Positions 11,801 to 22,100 of a stretch of 64,000 nucleotides of DNA are shown here, one piece after another. The notes under the pieces were generated by a model that saw only the letters and a program-made list of their open reading frames with translations, did no database searches and was not told the DNA's origin. Origin of the DNA: Polytrichum commune (taxonomy: Eukaryota > Streptophyta > Polytrichopsida > Polytrichales > Polytrichaceae); NCBI GenBank assembly GCA_950295325.1, contig OX485808.1, positions 34,926,527 through 34,990,526 of the forward strand, given 5' to 3'. The position numbers and the translations under genes are program-made. Within the stretch, counting starts at the first letter, position 1. Each line of letters begins with the position of its first letter.

Positions 11801-14800
11801 GAAGATCCTATTGATCAGGACTGTTCTTTCACAAAGTTTTTACCCGTCCACATCCCAAAACCTCGAATTGAAAGTCAAAAAAGATTGCAACCTGTCCCAA
11901 AACGGGTAATTTCAAAACCAACCCGTCCATGGAAAGGTTGAAGAAAAAACAACCCGTCCCAAAACCGGTAATTTCTAAACCAACCCGTCCATGAAAAGGT
12001 TAAAGGAAAAAACAAATCGATAAAGATAACCCGAAAGATGTCGGCATGTGATTGGTGCACTTGCCACTTGGAAACAATAGTATCTTACTATCTTCGTTCA
12101 TTTCTGCTTTTTCTATTATAATTACCAATTTGCCAGCCTGCCACTGCCCCATTTTGTCTGTTTGTCCACAGACTAGTTCAGAGAAACTGAACTAGACTCA
12201 GTCACTCAAACTCAGCCGGTTCATTTGAAACTAACTCGAATTCAAGAAGTTGGAGAGTGCCGCTGGAACAATCTCCTCCTGCAATCTTGAACTTCAACAG
12301 GTGTTTTCTCAAACTCAACCGGTTCATTTGACGACTGCAATCAAGTTATCTCTCACCGGTCTCTCAGTTGCTTTAGCTTTCAGTTGCATATGTTCGATTC
12401 ATTAGCATCCTAAATCTTGAGAGTCTTATTCCTCTCTTTTGTTGTGGGTTGAGTGCAGATTCGAGGGCTGTGCAGGAAATTTTTGTCAATTCGAGTTAAA
12501 CCCTAGCAAATTGCAGGGTTGAGCTTGTAAGTTGTTGGGTCAATGTATGAGTAGATATTTGAGCCTTACATGTGCCTAAGATAGTGCAAGCGTTGTCTAT
12601 TTATTAGTTGGATTGATTTTGCAGGTTCAAGTGTCAAGCCCCATCACGATTCCGATGAAGAAATTGTGACACTTTCAAGTCCGATGTTCCAAGGTCTGCA
12701 AGTTTAGAGAGACGGATAAATTATCACATTATTCCAGTTGAAAACACCGATTGGAATTATGCAGTGATGCTTGTTTGGAGAAACATGAAGGAGAGGAGAA
12801 TTCATCCACTTCTTTGAAGGGTAAGTAGCTCTTTATTTTTGAACTTTTTAACATGTTTATATATACTAATTCTTATTCAATTACTAAGTTTACCTTTAAT
12901 TATAATCTTTGACATTATGTTAAAAAGGTTCTAAATTTTGTGGTTGATGAATTAATGTATGCAGGTGAATCAAGCACTTCAAGATTGATAGTTTGATTGG
13001 GTATTAGTGGTTTGATTGCATTATGCTTATATTCACATGTCATATATGACATAATGTAATTGATATTTGTACCATTTTTTTTAATTTAAAAAAATGTTAT
13101 TTTTAGAACCCGTCCAAAGTGAATTTGACACGTCCCAAAACCGGTTCATTTTCTAAGAACCCGTCCACTGGAAATGTTTTTTTTTATGAACATGTCCCTA
13201 GACATGTTAGGGACCTTGTGAAAAAACACCCCTGCTATTGATACTGGTGGATATCCTAGGACGGTGGATATGATCCTTTCTCCTAATGTGCAACGTTGTT
13301 CCTTCGAAGTCTTTGACAGAGTTTCAAGTGGGTGAGCTGGATAGCCTGCCCGATCCCAGAATACTTACACAGGCTTCCATAGATGAGGACCAATACTTCT
13401 GGGCCACCTGTGCCAGCCCTGGTAAGTTTCAACACTTTGTTGCCAAGTGTCCATATCCATGTCACATTTTAAGGTGGTTACAGCCAATCCATCACGATGT
13501 GTGTTGCTTTGTCCAGAAAATTAATATACACCTATTGGCTCCTATCATAACATTATTCAGATCCATAACAGTGTTTTGTGGGATGTACAGTATTCCACGG
13601 AATATTCCTTGATATTTTTCACATTCCATATGAAATTGGGAAATATTAGGGAATAATCTATGGAATATTGTCAATCCTCCAAAACACTGTTATGAATCTG
13701 AATAATGTTACGGTGTAGGATACTTTAATCATATTGTAAAAGTGAATCAAGAACAATGACTCGTAGATGCCTCGTAGATTTCAATTTAGAGGGTGAGCTT
13801 GATGGAGATATGTGTCAGTCCAGTGTATGTTAGGCATGGCTTCAAAGTTATTACATTTATTAGTATAATACACCCGTTCGAGTGCATGTTAGGCATGCCT
13901 TCAAAGTTATTACATTTATTAGTATAATGCACCCGTCCGAGTGCATGTCAACATGTGTGTATGGAAACCTTGAGGGTGTTCTTAAGAGTGAAATCACTTG
14001 GTTTCATACATAAAACTGCATAATGCACTGATCCTATCATGGAATGGAATGTCCTAACACACTTGAGCTTTAAGACCCCATAGTACATAGTAATAAGATG
14101 CATATACCACGTGTTCAACTTGTCTATATTCATGAAACCTCCATAACGATTTCTAGGTAATACAATCAGAAATGTTCTTGTTGTTGGTTGTAGTTTCAAT
14201 TGTTCTTTGTTGTGAAGACCATGAGGAAGTGCGATGTGGAGACTCTTCCCTTGGGGGGCCAATGTGTACTTCGCATATCCTTAACAATCTTCAGGTTGTG
14301 TTAAGACTAATCATAGAAGTAGACATATCTGGTCAAAGTTAGAACGGGTATGATCATGTCAGTTTGTCAATCTATGTCATGAACTCCTCCACTTAAACGA
14401 GAAAAAAGCATGTGGGCGAAGAGGTCCTTCATTCAATGTTCATCTTTTCTCACGAAACTGGAATTTAGATATATCTCTCGAGAGTTAGGCATCATTGTAA
14501 TATGGTAAATTAATGGTCGGACATGCTTTTATGCTTATGTCCATAGTCAAGCCCAGCCCGAAAAGGGCGGAGTAGCCCGCAAGCGAAGAGGCTCTTCATA
14601 AATGCTCCCACGGGAGCCAATGTTTATATCTATCTGTCCATAGGCAAGTAACAACTTTTTTGTTATATTGTTGGACCAGGATATCCGTTGCTCTTGGAGG
14701 GAGAGTCTAACCTTCCTGATGGGCTGAGTGGTAGTTGTTCCTTGGAGTTGGGAATGGAGAAATTAAATCCGTTTCTCTTGGAGGGAGAGTCTACCCGGCC

Positions 14801-15503
14801 TGTTGTGGTGAGTGATAGTGATTACTTGGAGTTTCTTGAAAAGGAGAGAAGTGGCCTTCTTGCAACCCAAAACAAAGCCCAGAAAAAGAGAATTTTGTTG
14901 AGGTTGGCACAAGACTTGAAGGTTCTTCCACCAGCAAATCCTTCCATTTGTGGCCCTGAGCTTGATATTTCTAAATGGAGGTACATTCTTGATGAACTCA
15001 TTATGGAATTAAGGACCGTGGTGAGGAGAGGCTCTCTAGTATTACGCAGCTCTGGAGTGTACGTTCTCACATCTACTCCATACTGTCTATTCTTGAAGTT
15101 GTTGGCTAACTTAAAATCTGACGCGAATATGTTGCTCCTGGAGGAATGTTTCGAGCTACCTGATGTGGTGAGCAGTGACGATTACCTCGAATTCCTTGAA
15201 AAGGAGAAATGTTGCCTTCTTGAAACCCAAAACAAAGCCCAAAAGAAGAGAATCTTGTTGAGGTTGGCACGAGACTTGAGGGTTCTTCAACCACCAAACC
15301 CTTCCATTCTTGGCCTTGACTTTCAGTTTGAAATTGATCAATGGAGGTACACTCTTAGTGAACTCATCGCTGAAATGAGGACTATAAAATCCTGGAGTGG
15401 GGCAATACACAACTCTGGAGTGTGGGTTCTCACAAGTACCCCATACAAAGACATTTTGGAGATGGTTGCTGAAAACATATGCAGTGAATCCAGTGTAATT
15501 TGA
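7924..15503 (+). CDS. Pseudokinase / alpha-beta hydrolase / duplicated-domain fusion gene with in-frame TAG
   Basis: Composite gene model. Exon 1, 7924-9412: helical N-terminus (about 1-120) related to the divergent kinase gene, then a kinase-like domain. Exon 2, 9517-9566. Exon 3, 10067-10335, and exon 4, 10481-10898: alpha/beta-hydrolase of the SERAC1-like type. Exon 5 starts at 11603 and carries the DDHFELCRP region with the expected catalytic His. A probable exon ending at 13421 joins in phase to the last exon, 14680-15503. Phases of exons 1-5 agree (1, 0, 2, 0); the link from exon 5 to 13.3 kb is unresolved. Kinase motifs are degenerate: Lys265 kept, HRD replaced by HPLLKSSN, DFG replaced by GGFG. 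Codon 317 (8872-8874) is TAG with the same frame continuing on both sides. The hydrolase elbow reads GHCFGG, with Cys where Ser is usual. It may be a pseudogene, two genes, or a gene with one nonsense allele. The hydrolase and pseudokinase assignments are firm; the full-length fusion is inference. Confidence 0.6.
8872..8874 (+). other. In-frame TAG inside the kinase-like domain
   Basis: The reading frame is identical before and after this stop (frame 1 in both halves). The text just after it (SPKPPFSMPVAIDVMLQI) is the expected start of the kinase C-lobe. No GT-AG intron of plausible length can remove it. So it is a nonsense mutation, a readthrough codon, or an assembly error. Confidence 0.85.
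9636..9810. repeat. Tandem repeat in intron (about 85-90 bp, two copies)
   Basis: Two consecutive copies of a unit beginning CGTGAAGTCTAGCATCTGTC and containing GTTGTGGTCATGTATCCTAACG. They lie in the intron between the pseudokinase-side exon (ending 9566) and the first hydrolase exon (10067). The first copy is preceded by an extra short GTGAAGTCTAGC repeat. Confidence 0.8.
10067..10898 (+). CDS. Alpha/beta-hydrolase (SERAC1-like) exons with Cys nucleophile position
   Basis: Two exons (10067-10335 and 10481-10898; intron 10336-10480) within the fusion model encode the core of an alpha/beta-hydrolase. The beta strand and oxyanion region reads VTLIFFHG. The nucleophile elbow is VLVGHCFGGLVIKTL, with the TGC codon at 10533-10535 in place of Ser. 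A conserved EIVFYSVPHSTD segment follows. An alternative acceptor at 10458 would break the frame; the one at 10480 keeps it. This family occurs as the N-terminal module of bryophyte HNL immune receptors and as SERAC1-like lipid or signalling enzymes. With Cys it may be inactive or act with a thiol nucleophile. Confidence 0.8.
11053..11414. mobile_element. MITE, PIF/Harbinger-like
   Basis: A 362 bp element with terminal inverted repeats of about 45 bp beginning GGGCCGGTTCACACTATG, flanked by TTA on both sides (11050-11052 and 11415-11417). A TTA target duplication and GGGCC-type termini fit PIF/Harbinger-derived MITEs. It has no coding capacity. It sits in the intron between hydrolase exons 10481-10898 and 11603 onward. 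Confidence 0.85.
11603..11845 (+). CDS. C-terminal hydrolase exon
   Basis: The acceptor TATTGCAG is followed by KGAVTVSDDSSQRVQ and DGDDHFELCRP, the region that supplies the catalytic His in SERAC1-like hydrolases. It joins in phase 0 to the exon ending at 10898. The frame stays open to 11941, but from about 11846 it runs into CCCGTCC-rich repeat sequence, so the true exon end is not clear. Confidence 0.65.
11846..13225. mobile_element. CCCGTCC-motif-bounded insertion
   Basis: An approximately 1.4 kb stretch with repeated CCCGTCC / GTCCCAAAACCGGT motifs at its left end (about 11846-12000, two units of roughly 55 bp) and again at its right end (about 13108-13175). The interior has a second direct repeat around CTCAAACTCA(G/A)CCGGTTCATT (about 12206 and 12309) and no open frame of note. 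A palindrome AACATGTCCCTAGACATGTT lies at 13189-13208. It appears to interrupt the gene after the last clear hydrolase codons. The class of element is unknown. Confidence 0.4.
13373..13421 (+). CDS. Probable short exon of the fusion gene
   Basis: Acceptor TTACACAG and donor CCTG|GTAAGT bound a 49-base exon reading ASIDEDQYFWATCASP plus one base. Its phase (1) matches exactly the exon starting at 14680. The same frame is open upstream to 13286 (PSKSLTEFQVGELDSLPDP), so the exon may begin earlier, for example after the CTTTGACAG near 13319. Confidence 0.4.
13549..13710. mobile_element. Hairpin MITE
   Basis: About 162 bp. TAACATTATTCAGAT at the left is complementary to the right end (ATCTGAATAATGTTA-type, with one mismatch region), giving arms of about 32 bp that continue through CATAACAGTGTTTT. 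It lies in the intron before the duplicated-domain exon and has no coding potential. Confidence 0.75.
13816..13948. repeat. Tandem repeat, about 64 bp, two copies
   Basis: Two near-identical units containing GTTAGGCATG(G/C)CTTCAAAG, TTACATTTATTAGTATAAT and CACCCGT(T/C)CGAGTGCATG. They are intronic in the fusion-gene model. Confidence 0.85.
14680..15503 (+). CDS. Exon with tandemly duplicated unrecognised domain
   Basis: The acceptor GGACCAG at 14673-14679 opens a long exon ending in TGA at 15501-15503. It encodes two copies of a domain of about 115-120 residues (about 14775-15120 and 15121-15480). Both share DYLEFLEKE, TQNKAQKKRILLRLA and, near the end, VLTSTPY. A third, partial start (PLLLEGESNLPDG) precedes copy 1. 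The domain is helix-rich and basic around the KAQKKR segment, with no membrane segment or signal peptide. I do not recognise the family. The phase fits the exon ending at 13421, so it is probably the C-terminus of the pseudokinase-hydrolase gene, but it could be a separate gene. Confidence 0.6.
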
Positions 15504-16125
15504 AAACAAAAATTGGGGATGGGGACTAAGGGCAAGGGCAAAACCATAGAGCATGCCCAACCGTAGCGCCATACTGCTGGCTAATGGTATTCGCCCATTC
15601 CGCCTATCAAGGAAGCAGCACTGCCAAGCATGATTGCTTCACACAACCCTACTCCTCTTACATGAATGTTGGCGCAAGCAGTTTTCGGAGCAGTGCCTAC
15701 CATTTGGATAACGTTTGGCAAAGAACTCCACTGATGGCCTACTTTCCAATTCACCTATATCAGTTCATGGCAAGCCATGCTGCCGCATCTGAGAGCGCGA
15801 ATGGTAAACGTCTCAAGGGCATAAACTTACGTCTGGATGCGGAAGAATAAGTTTGCCGCTCCTTCATGCACGTATCGTGAGGCTCTAGAAAAAAAGAACA
15901 TGGAAAAAATGCCTGCCTTTTGGAACTCCATTGCGCGCCTCTATGAACTATAGAATGGAGTCATTCTATTGAGCCGCTGTAACAATAAGGTAGTTACCGG
16001 GTGCCTACTACAAGCGATGGTAAGGTGACATGTGTCCATTACTGGGTATGGTGGTCATCGTGATAGGATCATTGATTGCGTGTGAGAATGTGTCTCCTCT
16101 CACCCAATTAAGAATAGACACTACA

Positions 16126-16560
16126 TGTCAACAAATCTTCTTGGCCACAAGCTAGATGAAGGAGCAACATGTCTAGCCCGATCCCTCAAGATAAAGTGGG
16201 ATGTGAGCAAGTTCTATGTGGCTTTTGACACGGTGAAGGAGCATCACGTTTTGGGGATAACCGAGGATGATGTCAAGTCCTGAAATTGTGCAAGCAGAAA
16301 GTCGGAAAGTTGTTAATTTCATAACATTGATGGTTTGTTGTTGCGTGACTACCCCAAGTTTTCCACCATGTTCATGATTGTAATGGCAAAGAGGCAGCAA
16401 TCCGCCTTAGCGGTGGATGGGTTGGGGGATGTAGCTAAGGCCATTGTCATAGACTTACTGGAGGGGGTGTAGCACCTCCAACTGTAGCTGTTGCTAAGGA
16501 TTTACGTAGGGTAGAGGGTGCAAAAAATGCAAAGGAGGTTCATAATGATGATGAGGATGG
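16126..16560 (+). pseudogene. Transposon-type DNA-binding protein remnant
   Basis: Broken coding-like sequence in several frames. The first piece reads KIKWDVSKFYVAFDTVKE then GITEDDV, followed after a stop and frameshift by LLRDYPKFSTMF, ALAVDGLGD and, in another frame, APPTVAVAKDL. The order and spacing resemble the NAM-associated/SANT-like proteins that often accompany PIF/Harbinger transposons in plants. Stops and frameshifts show it is not functional. The assignment is by eye only. Confidence 0.35.
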
Positions 16561-17214
16561 CAATGGTGCCTCAATTGTATAACCCAAACATTAGCTTCAT
16601 TTGGATTCATAGGTAGAATTTGCACTCAGTGGAAAAAGAAAAAGGAACATCAATGTATTTTTATAGTTGACGTGCGATGTTTGTTCACCAATCCCTACTC
16701 ATGATTGTGTGGCCATGGGAGGTGTAGGGTTGGCTTAATGCCTACTTGTGGTAGGTGGACCTTTGCACACCCCATGTTTAGTGCACTGGGATTCAAGTCA
16801 GCTCAAGCTTCTCACTTTCCCTCTTGTTATAAATCTAGAGCTAAAGAGAACTTTGTAATGCTATCAGCATCAAGGGTTGCTCTTATGTGACCACACAATT
16901 GGGTTAGGGTTTGATATTGATCTAAATGGTTGCTTTATGTAAATATGAATGGTTGTTTGGTTAAGTGAATGGTCTAATTTGAATGGTTGCTTGCTTTCTA
17001 ATGTGAAGAATGCTTCTTGTGTCCGTTTGTTGTAGTGATTAGACATAGTTGTTTCTTATTATGCCTCTTTGTGTTTGTTCTTTATTGATGTGAGCACGAC
17101 CTCAAGTGCATAGACTCTTTGCTAGGTTGTATGTGTTGCTAATTTTATTGGCTAGATATCATGATTGCAAGTTTCTATTTGTATGATGGCTTGTATTGTA
17201 TGGAATACAATTTG

Positions 17215-17655
17215 GTGGATCCCAAGGACCAAAAAGTTGAACATCACAATGGCGTGACCAAAGACCACAATGTTGTGGCCAAGCATCAATATAATGTCAT
17301 GCATGGTATCCGTTGTGATGATTATGAAAGTCTTGAGTTTTTGATGGCCATGGATCGTAGTTTTCACAAGTTGTGGGATCGATTTTAAGATAACATAGAT
17401 GAAGATAAATTGGTGGATGGCAAAGACCAAAGAGCCACGGCCAAAGTCTCTAGAATGATGTGACCAAAACTCATGCGACCAAGCATCAAAAATATTGGCA
17501 AATGATTAAAAATCCATGTTATGCTAATTTGCAAAATTTTTTGGTAAACCAATGGTATTTAATCACCTTCATGTGGTTCTTGGCCACATAATTGTGGTCT
17601 TTGGCTATGACTCCGTGGCCTTTAGCTTTTGTTCCTTGGCATTTAGGAACCATGA
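17215..17655. mobile_element. Inverted-repeat element with CCAAAGACCACAAT arms
   Basis: The left arm (about 17215-17290, GACCAAAGACCACAATGTTGTGGCCAAG) is complementary to the right arm (about 17560-17655), where TTGGCCACATAATTGTGGTCTTTGG is found. Similar CCAAAG motifs lie between them. It looks like an old foldback or MITE copy; ends and target duplication are not clear. Confidence 0.5.
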
Positions 17656-19136
17656 ATCTTATCTTGTAATTAATGTAAGGATTTTAAAATTTTCTCTTAA
17701 ATTTATAATAACACACAAAGCTAGTGTGAATATATAACTAATCTCACAACTTCTTTTTGACAATAATCACAATGTTTTTTTTTTTTTTTGTTGTGTTTGG
17801 TTGTTGTTGGTAAATATCATTTTGAGGCCCATGATGCTTCAAGATGATTAATTTGTATATCATTTCAATGTGTTTAATATTATTTTAGGTTTGTATTACT
17901 CCCTCACATGTGTCCATACCACTGACCAACAAAAATTGAAGATTAGTAACACATCACAAGGTGTCTCAGTTGTTATCCATGTCACATGACACCCTTTTCA
18001 CAAATCAAAAGTATTGAGGTATTTATTATTATTATAACATTCATTTCAAGAAGACAAATGTACTGTACATGCAAACATGTTCCTTTGCCATGATTGAGCC
18101 GAGTCTCCATATACAAAATTCCTCTTATTGATTGATTCTAAGTGTGCCCACACTTAGCACGTACCTACTGCACCAATAAGTATAAACAATGCAAGCTTCT
18201 CCTCTCACTCGTGTGGAAAGTTTAAAAAAATGCTCATTTAGGACTTAGGGTTTATATTGAGGAACTTGACCATGGAAAGTTTCCGATGACACTAATTTTA
18301 ACCTTAGGTTAATGATATGAGTTATGTATGTACCCTTGGTTACTTACCCTACTCGTCTATACTTTTACTATTCATTCTATCCATGTAAGCTTTCAATATC
18401 TTTCCACAAGAGCATATTTAGTCTCTTTTAGCATAAAGTCATTAAATTTAAGAAACATTTGCTTAATGGATTAACATATGATTTTTACATTTGGAAGTGG
18501 ATCACATGGTGAGAGAAAGAGAACATTGACTCCAGGAATGGCATGAAAGAAAACCACTTTAGAGCTTGGAATCGCAACCATAGCCGCAACATGATTGTGC
18601 TTCCTCAAGTTATTTCTTCCCAAAAGGAGAGTGACATAAGTTAGTGCCAAGTATATTGGATTTTTGAAGGGTGGGATTTTCTTTTAATGCGGATTCATCG
18701 GTTATGATATTTCTCGACAATGAGGCGATTGTTTAGGAAATCAATACATGGGCCAATCGAAGCAATTGAAGACTCGGTTGTTAATGAGGTAAGATTGTCT
18801 ACTTGGTAAAATACAAATAGGTTAAGGACTCATCAAATTTCATGAATAAATGATAGAGAGGAAGGGAATACCATGATTGCTATGCAAAACCTTTTTATGA
18901 TATTTGTAACAATAAGAAGGACCTTGTTAGTGAGAAATTAGGTCAATCCATGCATTAGGGTTTAGGCACTTTTTCTTTTAATCTAGGTTAGGCTATACAA
19001 TTTCATTGCGTATTACATACATTCTTGAAGCAATCTGACGCTTTAGTAAATTTTGAAAGATTTTGATAATGTTTGTTTATGGCTTGAACAATATGAGTTG
19101 CTTAAGTCATTTGTATGTATCCTTCAAATACTAACA

Positions 19137-22100
19137 ATGACCATCCAAGAGCTTCGACAGGACCATGTTTTGCAATCTACGCACGAGAATGAAAGTTCTC
19201 TTAATGCTCAGCACCAACAACATCATATGAGCACAATCAAGAGATTCACACGTGGATGCATCTATCTCTTGTTGATAATGTCACCTATTTTATGTATAAA
19301 GATGATGCACCCATTCTTTTTGAAAAACTCACGACTATCAAACACATTTTATGTTCCTCTACACGAATCAAGAATATTGGACAACATATCATGGAGTGCA
19401 CATGAAACACATTTTAGTCATGGTGGGAGAAAGTTGAAGCAAGTTGCACCTGGAATTGGTTATTATTCAGAGATTGGTCCGCTTGGAAACATGTACTCAA
19501 CTTCAATGCAATTAGTGATTTTATATGTAAGAAACAAATTAAAATACTTTCTTAAGTAAGTTTATGGGTGCAAGAATTCTTTGGTAATTTTTTTTGGATT
19601 CATAGGTGGTGACCGCTACTAGTTCTTGGCCACTGATCATGGTAACAAGAATTGCACATAAACAATATAATGGGATGTGACATCTTGCTCCCAAAATGCA
19701 CTAAACTGTCCAGTGGGATGACCACGCAATCATTGTAGTGAGACCAGCTGAAACAATGATCCTCATAAGATTGAGCTTCTCCATGTTTTATATAAATGTG
19801 ATGAAGTATGTTGTATTGCATAGAGACGAAAGTGTCCCTAAATGATGCAGAATGTCTTATGGGCAAATTTTGCATCAACTAATGAATATTGTTCACAAGG
19901 AATGCTAATTCATGTTGATTGTGATGCCAAATCATAGTGATTGATGTGTCCTATGCATCTTCATTATCTGGATTAGGGTTTCTTACTGTATGCTTATCAT
20001 GATAACATTATCAACATCCGTGAGGCCGTGTTTCTCTTCCCCCGGGAATCAACTTAGTTGGTTCTATTCGAATGTGAAAGAACAGTGCAAGACACACATC
20101 TTCACTTAATTTAGCCATAATGTGAAGTGAATGGAAAAATTATACTGGGTTTGGAAACGTATTTATTTAATTTCAAGGATTGAATTCTTTTGTGATTTCT
20201 CAGGTGGACATTAATTTCTTTTTCAATTTCCTTTCTTGAACAGTGCGTTTTTTGCAGCGTTGAAGATTCATGATGTAAAATATCATCTATTGGTAGACAC
20301 CGGCAGTCAACTAACATGGTTGTTTTGTAAACCTCCAATTAAAACCGCCCACATACCAAGCTCAGATGCCGTAAGTCACTTCCACCAAACATCTATTGAA
20401 AGTTGGGTACGAATTTTAGTGTTGTTAAAATAGTAAGGTTGGAATTTAAGGGTTTAGTATTTGTTAAAATCCACTAGATCATTCTAGAAGCTGCATCTAA
20501 TTTCAAAAACAAGAGACTCAAAATAAAATAAATCATAATGACTTAAGCTTTGGACAGTTTCATATTCGACACCATAATATGTGCTTCACTCTAGTTCTAA
20601 AACATTTGGTAATTGATGTGGTTGGAAGTTTGTTCATTATCCACACTTTTTCGGAGTCCAAATCACTTGAACTAAATGATGTTGTTCTTCATAACATCAC
20701 ACGACCTACAAGACGTGCATCCACCAAGGCCTCGTAGTTGACCATGAATCATTGAGTCGTATTACTCACACAGTTCTCATGATGTGAGCTATGACCCACC
20801 CAGCCAATGCCAGACCCCATGCGGCATACATGCATGCATTTATGCATGCCATCGTAATTTTCAGCATATATAGTTTCGGTAATCACAACCATGGGTAGGT
20901 CCAATTGTCAGTCCACCTTCAAAAGTGAACAATACTTGAGTTGAGTACTATGGATTCTGTGAAGGTGACCCACCATATATGGGACCAAATGCTCCCAAAA
21001 TTCCTTGCACCAAGGTGCAACACCCTAGTGTTAAGTGATGCTATGTTGCTACTCTTATTATTACTTGTCAAAAATAGGATATTACGCCAACTCTTATATT
21101 CATAAACTGGTTTGAGATGACCCTAAACTACCGGGTGATAGTGGAGAGGTACCCATTTCCAAATGAAGTGGTTGGCGGAACGATTCCTGCTGTGAAATCT
21201 TCTCTTTACTTGATGGGAAAAAAAACTAGCTAGGTAGGTAGGAAGCCAGGAACTCACCCACCGCGAGGTAGACAGTAAACCCCACCCTATACCAAGAGGA
21301 TTCTTGAGCAGGGTACGACTGACAGGCTCAAATTCACATCAGATTGCCCGACGTTGGTTATTTATTTATTTATTTATTCATTCAGATGAAATCAACAAAC
21401 AACTTGCCTTGATCAATTGTCGGCATGAAACAACTTTGAGACCTAGACTCTAGATTTTTGTTTCCATTTGGCCGGTTAATAGTTACTTAACCTTGCATGC
21501 AGGCTGTGTGTACCCCGGGTCCCCATGGACTATACCAGCCCCACAAAAGGATGTTGCTTCTGAGCAGATCGAGCCTTGGTGCGGGTTTTTATTCTTGCTA
21601 CATAAACAATCGATACTATTGCAAGGATATTGCTTATGCCGGGGGAGTGAAAGTGAAAACATTGATCGTGATGGATAGACTTACAATGAAAAAATACAAC
21701 ACGGAGTCATCGTCACCGGACCCGAAAGTAGTTTTAGGGTAAGTGGGTGCTACTCATCTCTTGATCACATCGAAGTACTTAAATTACAATCTACTATGCA
21801 TTTTTTGGAACATCGGATTGGCGAGGACCATCACATTCTTGAGCCCGGGGGGGGGGGGATTTAAGTTTGGTGAGCCCAACACCTAGCCCCCAAGATGCTC
21901 GCATAAGCTATAAATAAGTTGAATATTGGTCCAAATTCATATTGAATTTGAAAGAAGGGGAAGGTTTTTATTTATTGTAAATATAAGAAACAACAATATT
22001 TTCGTAATATTGGTGGGGGTCCAGTTCAAAGAGGTGGGTGTTTAGCCATGGTTCGATTAAATCAAGTTTTCAACATAACGAGGATAGTATGTATTTCAAA

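Larger units (their letters stand above)
15504..19136. other. Repeat-rich intergenic region
   Basis: Between the fusion gene and the aspartic protease gene. It contains an 88-codon open frame at 15584-15850 with an ATG and no recognisable domain, a transposon-type pseudogene (16126-16560) and an inverted-repeat element near 17.2-17.65 kb. The remainder is AT-rich with no supportable gene. Confidence 0.55.

Noticed and set aside
7924-15503. NB-ARC domain of a bryophyte NLR
   Set aside because: Given the kinase and hydrolase modules I looked for a P-loop (GxxGxGKT/S) and other NB-ARC motifs in the plus-strand frames and found none.
15584-15850. 88-codon frame after the duplicated-domain exon
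   Set aside because: It starts with ATG, but no domain is visible and the preceding gene already has a stop; kept only as a remark on the intergenic region.
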